12,319 nt of DNA from positions 1-12,319 of the forward strand of contig JAFLUR010000036.1 of NCBI GenBank assembly GCA_022508725.1. The letters run 5' to 3'. The notes beneath the pieces were generated by a model that saw nothing but the letters and a program-made list of their open reading frames with translations, searched no databases and was not told the origin of the DNA. The position numbers and the translations under genes are program-made. The DNA comes from Oscillospiraceae bacterium (lineage in GTDB: Bacteria; Bacillota; Clostridia; UBA1381). Below are positions 8,201 to 12,319 of this stretch, piece by piece. The number at the start of each line of letters is the position of its first letter. The first letter of the stretch is position 1.

Positions 8201-8529
8201 CTCAGACGCTGCTTGAATTGGCGGGCTTTGAAGTGGAGCTTGCGGAAAACGGACGGATAGCGGTGGATATGTTTAGGGATAATCCGGCGCATTACTACGA
8301 TTGTATTCTTATGGATATAAGGATGCCGGTCATGAACGGACTTGACGCGACAAGGAATATAAGGATCCTCGATAAGGAGGACGCAAGATCGGTACCGATA
8401 GTGGCGCATACCGCGGAAACGTTTACCTCGGATGAAAAGCGTTCCGTCGAAAGCGGAATGAACGCACATCTGTCAAAGCCGCTGAATACAAAGATTTTAT
8501 ATTCGGTATTGAATAATTTGATAAAGTAA
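5221..8529 (+). CDS. Hybrid sensor histidine kinase: PAS x3 - GGDEF - GAF - HisKA - HATPase - receiver
   Basis: The 1102-residue protein has no signal peptide or membrane helix and should be cytoplasmic. Three PAS-like sensor segments (about 8-100, 117-235, 242-362) are followed by a GGDEF domain (about 374-530), with GGDEF at 451-455 and D410 as the likely metal ligand. The usual K after DxDxF is G415, the usual GH is SF (422-423), and no RxxD inhibitory site stands before GGDEF, so diguanylate cyclase activity is uncertain. A GAF-like region (about 560-720) precedes HisKA with phosphoacceptor H741 in HNIKTP. The ATPase domain has N854/N858, DTGVG (891-895) and GSGIG (921-925). The receiver has D986, D987, phosphoacceptor D1032, T1064 and K1086. 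No HPt or DNA-binding output is present, so phosphate must pass to a partner outside the window. Its own promoter lies upstream. Confidence 0.95.
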   Translation: MGEFLNIYSFDGFDEYVFKLSRDYKIISFYKTLENIVPDICEGADFAEVFGLSREECARIFSDKEYTECAILYNEKAYHLNIVNTAGNEGSVYIVSMKNIRDYGRIREEELITQNRLHDILNKMPVFYARYIVTDTIKLIEASDKLFEFYNTTPEDYEDDIFFGVLGISREQADELVEMGKKRMPVSFDMKTYRQQNPDKIVYVQVRANCVWEMNGYPVYFAIFIDITDQKEMENALRYEKERYKIAMDSTKDIMYEYDVKNDVLVTYGDIDGMGGSGKRVENFIKNINTGTIVYIDDIEKITNYFKEGGSKFAEDGSIVPVELRLIREYGILWVNFTGIFFESRFDDTVRIIGRIQNIHEEKLKELKELENSYKDKLTGLLKQARGEQLIKNYLARKGEDVVCSAFIIDLDNFGEINNSYSFLFGDTVLQDVAAILLKEAGEGAVVSRIGGDEFLVFRADTGREEAERIAGRICEGVSKIYTGENIHESLSCSIGTVSSDIVDYDEIIRCVERAAVYVKQNGKNGFKSYYDLPDKEHSKLARMISLERKLITSDSIYSERDDSIIEFAFDLLEKTRDLRSAIKLLLARIGKYYDFDRISIIDVDSDFLVCSAAYRWDIMKGVTEDGPIIRLDEKDIEKIEERLRIGVYIVSDDSGDYEETFVNRICEREKNHVMLVNPMYERGKFVGVCVYEDFNEERVWDRKTQNDIKEITKIIATHMSRENADFASNVKAEFISRMSHNIKTPMNAITGMTEIARRVIDDREKTINCLDKIEISTRYLINLINDILDMSSIESGRMEIKREPFMLDDVIKVVKTVMEEKARNSGVDFHIYMDYGNRCFIGDGVRLNQALVNIVNNAVKFTAVGGRVDVKVCQLQKDGDEALIRFDVTDTGVGISDEDMHRIFKMFEQGGEKGYGRRAGSGIGLAITSNIVRLMGGRLNVESKPGEGSNFWFELRLRIFEEKKNSENKKEEYNFKGKRILLVEDDELNAEIAQTLLELAGFEVELAENGRIAVDMFRDNPAHYYDCILMDIRMPVMNGLDATRNIRILDKEDARSVPIVAHTAETFTSDEKRSVESGMNAHLSKPLNTKILYSVLNNLIK

Positions 8530-8537
8530 TTCAGCAG

Positions 8538-8571
8538 TACCGCACATGACGGTTTTCCGGTATGTGCGGTA
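8538..8571 (+). terminator. Hairpin between kinase and peptidase genes
   Basis: TACCGCACAT (8538-8547) pairs perfectly with ATGTGCGGTA (8562-8571); inside, CGG and CCG close a TTTT loop. It starts 8 bases after the kinase stop. No T run follows (TTCGCTTGAA), so it is a poor intrinsic terminator. It may slow or partly stop transcription or protect the upstream mRNA end. Transcription may well continue into the peptidase gene 53 bases further on. Confidence 0.55.
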
Positions 8572-8624
8572 TTCGCTTGAAAAGGATGCCGTTCGTTCGA
8601 TTATAAATATAAGGAAAGATTATT

Positions 8625-11009
8625 ATGCGTAAAGAAACCGGATTTTTCGTCGCGGGAGCAATAGCGGTCGTGATGACGCTTATGGTTGTTTCAAGCTCGG
8701 TGACCGGCACAAGATCGGCGGGAACATCCGCGGGTGCGCCGGCGGAAAAATACAGTGCGGCGAAAAAGAGCACAACGGATAAAAAGGATAAAAATCAACA
8801 GGAAACAAGAGCCGGGTATGTGTCGGAGATCGCAGGATTTTTTGAGAGAATGTCGGAGCATGAAATATCGTACGACGGAAAGGAGCCTTTGTTTAAGGAC
8901 AGTCCCGAGGGCGTGACAAAGGCATGGAGGATAGGTCTTATCGATGACGGGGATACCGCGTTCTATTACGAGGGCTCGGGAATACAATATCAGACGGCGG
9001 CACAGCTGCTTTATGAGGCGGTGATACTTGCAAAGCCCGCATTTTCGATAGGAGAGAATGAGGCAAGGTATATGCTTAACGGCTGTTATGACAATATCGG
9101 CATTGAGGAGAAAAATTTGTGCGGCGTCGCGTTTTTGTATAAATACGGTATCGCCGACCGCAGGCTTTCTCCGGAGGCGTTTATGACCGCCGGGGATACC
9201 GAAAGGCTGATCGATGCCGCGGAAAGGCTTTTTGCGAATAAAAAGGAAGTCAAAATCGCCGGCAGGAGCGTAAGCACCGGCATGAGCCGTTCGGAGCTGA
9301 TACGCGTTTTGGGAAATCCGGGAAGAACGGAGGACTGCGGCGGCGGATTTGTATGGTATGTGTATAATTCAAATTATAATGAGTTTATTGCGGTGGGTGT
9401 ATACAACGAGCTTGTCGCGGGATTTTTTACAAACTGCCGTGATTTTTCTTTCGGAAACATAAAAAGCGGAAGTATGTACGCAGATACCGAAGATGATGAT
9501 ATAAAATATTATCTCGATTGGGCAAGGAAGATAGACGGTATATTTTACAGCTCTTTGAATATCGAGGCGGTGACTTCCGGCAATCCCGGAGCGGATATTG
9601 TCGATATGATAAATTCGGCAAGAGCGAAAAGAGGAGCGGCGCCGCTGTATTTTAAGGAGGGAGAGAGCAGAGGGCAGCGTATAGGAGAGATAGGCGGCAA
9701 AAGCGTGTGGGAATGTTATGGAACGCTTGTGTCCGACGGTTACGGAGTGCCGTTTGAATTTGCCCGGGAAACGGGCGGGTATTTATATACAGATACGGCG
9801 GATAAGGATGGGATAACAAATATAGTTCTGACAGCCGAAGAGAATAAGAACGCCGCGCCCGTGTATACGGGAGAAATTCCCGAAAAGAAATATTACGGCA
9901 CGATAAATAAGGCGCTCAGCAATATCGAAGCGCCCGTCGTGCTCAGTCCCGGCGAGAACGCGGAGCTTTCGGGAGATGTTACGGCGGAATTCGATCTGAA
10001 GGACGGAAATTATTACCGTCTCACGGTGACCGACAACGAAACCTTGGAGATTGTCGTAAATTCATATATAGCCTATGCGGACAAAATCGTTCTTCCGTCC
10101 TATCTGTTTAAAGAGGGCGGCGATTATATACTTGCGGTCTATACTCCGGACGGAGAAAAAAGCAATTTCACCGAGTTCGCCTACGGAACGCCCAAGGCGC
10201 CCGAAATAATATCGCCCAAAGGAACGATGTACGGCAGTAATATCGATATATTATGGAAAAGCGATTATTCGGAGGTCTTGATCGAGGTGTTTGATAAAAA
10301 ATCCGAATTGATAGCATCGTCAAGAATAGGCGGAAGCAGGGAAACCTCGGTAAGCGGTATGGGTCCGGGCGAATATATGCTGAGAATATCTGCTCTTAAA
10401 AAGAATACAAATACGATAAAGACCTATTCCGAAATATCCTTTGAGGTGAGAAATGAGGACAGCGATATTATAAGACCGCCCGCGTCGTCGTCATCGTCGT
10501 CATCGGTCAAATTCAAATCGGACAGATATTCAAGGATATTCGGACCGGGAAGAAACGTTTATTCATCCAAAAAGGAGGCGGACGCAAATATAGTTTCGGT
10601 AACCGTTCCGGTATGGAAGCTGGAGGACGGACGCAAGGTAAGATCGACCGAGGATATTTTGGTAAACAGGGCTCTCGCGCAGGAGGTATATGATATTTTT
10701 TATGAAATATATATGGGAAGCGAAAGATTTCCGATAAAATCGGTGAGCGCGTATTCATGGCGTTCGACCGCAACTGGGACCCGTTCTCAGCACAGCTACG
10801 GAACGGCGATAGATATAAACGCAAACGAAAATTATTGCATATACAACTCCGGCAGGAAGATAGGCTCGTTCTGGAAGCCGGGAGAAAATCCCTATTCGAT
10901 ACCCAAGGACGGCGACGTGGTAAGAGCGTTTAAGAGCCGCGGATGGACATGGGGCGCGGAGTGGAACTCTCTCAAGGATTATATGCATTTTTCGTATCTC
11001 GGCGGATAA
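8625..11009 (+). CDS. Membrane-anchored cell-wall protein with C-terminal M15 (VanY-type) D,D-carboxypeptidase domain
   Basis: The 794-residue protein starts with a signal anchor (about 6-25) and a Lys/Ala-rich spacer. Residues 95-205 form a helical region faintly like SLH repeats (YKYGI, 172-176). About 207-275 resembles the N-terminal domain that accompanies CAP domains (VSTGMSRSELIRVLGNPG, 216-233; WYVY, 244-247). Segment 323-410 (DMINSARAKRGAAPL) looks like a shortened CAP domain. Two Ig/FN3-like beta regions (about 435-520 and 524-608), a Ser7 linker (621-627) and the peptidase (about 655-794) follow. SQHSYGTAIDIN gives zinc ligands H723 and D730, GAEW gives the catalytic E779, and MHF gives H788. 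M15 enzymes trim the terminal D-Ala of peptidoglycan peptides outside the cell. AAGGAAAG precedes the ATG by about 6 bases. It follows the kinase gene by 95 bases. Confidence 0.9.
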   Translation: MRKETGFFVAGAIAVVMTLMVVSSSVTGTRSAGTSAGAPAEKYSAAKKSTTDKKDKNQQETRAGYVSEIAGFFERMSEHEISYDGKEPLFKDSPEGVTKAWRIGLIDDGDTAFYYEGSGIQYQTAAQLLYEAVILAKPAFSIGENEARYMLNGCYDNIGIEEKNLCGVAFLYKYGIADRRLSPEAFMTAGDTERLIDAAERLFANKKEVKIAGRSVSTGMSRSELIRVLGNPGRTEDCGGGFVWYVYNSNYNEFIAVGVYNELVAGFFTNCRDFSFGNIKSGSMYADTEDDDIKYYLDWARKIDGIFYSSLNIEAVTSGNPGADIVDMINSARAKRGAAPLYFKEGESRGQRIGEIGGKSVWECYGTLVSDGYGVPFEFARETGGYLYTDTADKDGITNIVLTAEENKNAAPVYTGEIPEKKYYGTINKALSNIEAPVVLSPGENAELSGDVTAEFDLKDGNYYRLTVTDNETLEIVVNSYIAYADKIVLPSYLFKEGGDYILAVYTPDGEKSNFTEFAYGTPKAPEIISPKGTMYGSNIDILWKSDYSEVLIEVFDKKSELIASSRIGGSRETSVSGMGPGEYMLRISALKKNTNTIKTYSEISFEVRNEDSDIIRPPASSSSSSSVKFKSDRYSRIFGPGRNVYSSKKEADANIVSVTVPVWKLEDGRKVRSTEDILVNRALAQEVYDIFYEIYMGSERFPIKSVSAYSWRSTATGTRSQHSYGTAIDINANENYCIYNSGRKIGSFWKPGENPYSIPKDGDVVRAFKSRGWTWGAEWNSLKDYMHFSYLGG

Positions 11010-11018
11010 AAATTCCGG

Positions 11019-11873
11019 TCAGAAATCATTCGGCTCTCTGAAACCGTTGCCCGATATTTCAGCGGTATCGAGAGTAACCACAAACGCGCTTTTGTCGATC
11101 TTATGAATTATCGTGTATATTTTATACGCTTCATATCTCTCCGCGGCGCACAGAACAGCCATGGTGGACCTGCCCGTGTATCCGCCCCGGGCATGGAGCA
11201 GGGTGACTCCGCGTTTGGCGCTGTACAGCAGGGAATCGGCTATTTCCGAATATTTCGACGAGATTATCAGAAGCATTTTTTCGCTTTTTCCGTAAAGTAT
11301 CGCGTCTATTATCTTAGTCGAAATAAATACCGATATCGCGGCATACATCGGCGTTTCGATACTGCGGTACACAAATGCGGATATCAGGATTATCGTTGAA
11401 TCTATAAAAAGTATCAGCTTTCCCATGGAAAACTGCCCGAGACGGTATGAGATAAGCGAGGCGGCAAGATCGGTACCTCCGGTCGTGCCGCCGAAAAGAA
11501 ATATGATCCCGAGTCCCGCGCCCGAAAGAACTCCGGCAAAAATCGAGGCAAGCATAAGATCGCCGCGATAGACCGGAAGCAAGGGCGCGGATATGTCTAT
11601 AACGGCGGAGCTGATGAATGTGGCAAGGATGGTTTTTATCATGAAATCACGTCCGCGCCGGCGCATACCCCATATAAAAAGCGGAATGTTGAGAGCAAAC
11701 GTGAGGGTGCCTATGGGTATGTGAAAAAGATAATTCGCCATGATGCTTATTCCGGTGATGCCGCCCGAGGTTATATCGTTGGGAGCGGAAAATATGTTTA
11801 TCGATACGGAAAATAAAAGACTTCCCAACGCATATACCGAAATATTGACAATATACTCTCTTATTTTTGCCAT
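11019..11873 (-). CDS. YitT family membrane protein (DUF161-DUF2179)
   Basis: The 284-residue protein is of normal length for the YitT family, widespread polytopic membrane proteins of Firmicutes with unknown substrate. Five to six hydrophobic segments lie between about 8 and 195. They carry the conserved Gly-rich repeat motifs SGGITG (36-41) and GGTTGGTD (128-135). The C-terminal DUF2179 domain, a small ferredoxin-like cytoplasmic module thought to bind a ligand, covers about 222-276 and includes GVTLLHARGGYTGRS (222-236). The start is fixed by AGAGGTGA about 6 bases before the ATG at 11873. The gene converges on the peptidase gene, with only 9 bases between stop codons and no obvious terminator between them. 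A 22-bp inverted repeat lies in its upstream region. Confidence 0.93.
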   Translation of the reverse strand: MAKIREYIVNISVYALGSLLFSVSINIFSAPNDITSGGITGISIMANYLFHIPIGTLTFALNIPLFIWGMRRRGRDFMIKTILATFISSAVIDISAPLLPVYRGDLMLASIFAGVLSGAGLGIIFLFGGTTGGTDLAASLISYRLGQFSMGKLILFIDSTIILISAFVYRSIETPMYAAISVFISTKIIDAILYGKSEKMLLIISSKYSEIADSLLYSAKRGVTLLHARGGYTGRSTMAVLCAAERYEAYKIYTIIHKIDKSAFVVTLDTAEISGNGFREPNDF

Positions 11874-11912
11874 TTAAAATCACCTCTGTAATAAGTATCG
11901 GCAATAAAATTA

Positions 11913-11934
11913 GAAATAATACACATATTATTTC
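11913..11934. promoter_or_regulatory. Inverted repeat upstream of the YitT-family gene, possible operator
   Basis: GAAATAAT (11913-11920), spacer ACACAT, then its exact complement ATTATTTC (11927-11934). It lies 40 bases upstream of the start codon, where a promoter or its operator would be expected. In RNA it would be a weak AT stem. Confidence 0.45.
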
Positions 11935-12016
11935 GGGTCAAAGCACGCCCGGAAAGTTAAAATAAACAAAATCGCGGGAATTGGACCCGTTTGAGACGGA
12001 ATTTTAAAATTTCCTA

Positions 12017-12045
12017 TTGTGTATGAAATAATTTTGTGATAAAAT
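12017..12045 (+). promoter_or_regulatory. Promoter of the 12052-12177 RNA / Cys-rich gene
   Basis: TTGTGT (12017-12022) stands 17 bases before TAAAAT (12040-12045, five of six matches). An AT-rich palindrome (12000-12011) just upstream could act as an UP element. Predicted start is about 12052. Confidence 0.55.
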
Positions 12046-12051
12046 GAATTA

Positions 12052-12177
12052 TGGAACCGGTGTCGAACCGGTATTGAATTCGGAAGTGTTCGGATACGCA
12101 TGCCGGCTTTAAACGCCGGGCGCAATCGCATAAAAAATCCGGACGCTTGCCTGATGTTTGGAAAGGCCGGATTTTTT
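12052..12177 (+). ncRNA. Candidate structured leader or small RNA
   Basis: The segment runs from the predicted transcription start to the end of an intrinsic terminator. It contains a stem ACCGGT (12056-12061) with ACCGGT (12067-12072) around GTCGA, and a stem CCGGC (12103-12107) with GCCGG (12115-12119) around TTTAAAC. The terminator stem (12132-12177) ends one base before an in-frame ATG (12178) and 15 bases before the preferred start (12193) of the Cys-rich gene. It could be an attenuating 5' leader or a free RNA of about 126 nt. I do not recognise it as a known riboswitch class. Confidence 0.45.
12132..12177 (+). terminator. Intrinsic terminator hairpin
   Basis: AAAAAATCCGG (12132-12142) pairs perfectly with CCGGATTTTTT (12167-12177) around a 24-base loop that can pair further (CCT with AGG). 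The right arm ends in six T. Because the arms are A-run and T-run, it could also work on the minus strand. Its right arm reaches the translation start of the next gene. Confidence 0.7.
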
Positions 12178-12192
12178 ATGAATGGGGTTTAT

Positions 12193-12319
12193 ATGTATTT
12201 GCAGCTTTACCGGCTGTTCGACAGCGTTATGCCGGTGAAGGGAATCGACTGCGGCAGATTGTGCGGCAAGGCTTGCTGCAAGGGCGATGACGGAATGTAT
12301 CTGTTTCCGGGGGAAGAGT
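12193..12319 (+). CDS. Conserved cysteine-rich protein, N-terminal part (cut by window end)
   Basis: Only 42 complete codons are present. The segment contains IDCGRLCGKACCKGDD (18-33) and GMYLFPGEE (34-42), a pattern I associate with an uncharacterised conserved protein of Clostridia with an N-terminal Cys cluster (C20, C24, C28, C29), possibly for metal or Fe-S binding. The function is unknown to me. I chose the ATG at 12193 because GGGG (12184-12187) lies 5 bases upstream and because the alternative in-frame ATG codons at 12178 and 12154 touch or sit inside the terminator hairpin. The remainder lies beyond the window. Confidence 0.7.
   Translation, partial: MYLQLYRLFDSVMPVKGIDCGRLCGKACCKGDDGMYLFPGEE

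Larger units (their letters stand above)
11874..12192. promoter_or_regulatory. Intergenic region between yitT-like gene and Cys-rich gene
   Basis: The region between divergent genes holds, from left to right: the ribosome binding site of the YitT-family gene; the inverted repeat 11913-11934; a short hairpin TTTCGGG (11931-11937) with CCC-GGAAA (11948-11955); a 12-bp palindrome AATTTTAAAATT (12000-12011); a plus-strand promoter (12017-12045); and a structured transcript with terminator (12052-12177). A minus-strand promoter for the YitT gene is not clear; TTGACC (11941-11936) is a possible -35 box, but the -10 that would fit is weak. Confidence 0.6.

Noticed and set aside
6835..8469. 544-codon open frame on the minus strand opposite the kinase gene
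   Set aside because: It is a shadow of the kinase coding strand: composition is biased (many His, Tyr, Arg), no family is recognisable and no ribosome binding site is evident.
8577..8607. Promoter-like TTGAAA, 19 bases, TATAAA before the peptidase gene
   Set aside because: The spacer is long, and the start would fall at about 8614, inside the ribosome binding site.
10486..10510. TCG/TCA trinucleotide tract in the peptidase gene (and a similar one near 4480-4515)
   Set aside because: These encode poly-Ser linkers between domains and need no further explanation.
11966..11992. T-arm-like stretch on the minus strand (CGGGTCCAATTCCCG)
   Set aside because: The loop lacks the TTC of a T loop and no other tRNA arms are present.
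12040..12137. tRNA-like pattern on the minus strand: ACCGG-TTCGACA-CCGGT like a T arm, CCGGC-GTTTAAA-GCCGG like an anticodon arm with UUA, and ends that partly pair
   Set aside because: There is no D arm, the acceptor stem has a C-C mismatch, the spacing between arms is wrong and the better promoter is on the other strand. I take it as chance symmetry of the plus-strand stems.

Overview
The window looks like chromosomal DNA of a moderately GC, Gram-positive-type anaerobe of the Clostridia. This rests on the gene families (HflX, YigZ/IMPACT, YitT, an AlkD-like protein, a large soluble hybrid sensor kinase, a VanY-type M15 peptidase), strong AGGAGG-type ribosome binding sites and sigma-A-like promoters. 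An uncultured Oscillospiraceae-like gut lineage is my guess. The genes look like ordinary chromosomal ones: there is no phage, plasmid, CRISPR, rRNA or certain tRNA gene.

Left part (1-4911, all genes on the minus strand). A regulatory region at about 4912-5220 fires leftwards into a three-gene unit: a three-helix membrane protein with an extracellular Cys/His domain (4105-4911), a uracil/hypoxanthine-type DNA glycosylase (3599-4108, ATGA overlap), and an AlkD-like DNA alkylation repair protein (2851-3573). A 158-bp imperfect-palindrome repeat (2669-2826) follows. Then come a small membrane protein (2228-2647), the ribosome-associated GTPase HflX (834-2111) with its own near-consensus promoter, and YigZ (147-806), which has no ATG, GTG or TTG start and seems to begin at ATA. 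A second copy of the palindromic repeat, in opposite orientation, abuts the yigZ stop codon and runs off the left edge.

Middle part (5221-11009, plus strand). A 1102-residue cytoplasmic hybrid histidine kinase has the order PAS-like x3, GGDEF, GAF, HisKA, HATPase, receiver. After a strong hairpin comes a 794-residue membrane-anchored cell-wall protein that ends in an M15 (VanY-type) D,D-carboxypeptidase domain. Their order suggests, but does not prove, a link between signalling and wall metabolism.

Right part. A YitT-family membrane protein (11019-11873, minus strand) converges on the peptidase gene. The 319-bp region to its right holds several inverted repeats, a plus-strand promoter, and a structured 126-nt transcript ending in an intrinsic terminator. 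That transcript is either a small RNA or an attenuating leader for the cysteine-rich protein that begins at 12193 and is cut by the window edge.

I did not find a convincing new defence or biosynthetic system. The most interesting items are the AUA start of yigZ, the inverted pair of palindromic repeats placed just after genes, the GGDEF-containing hybrid kinase, and the candidate structured RNA at 12052-12177.
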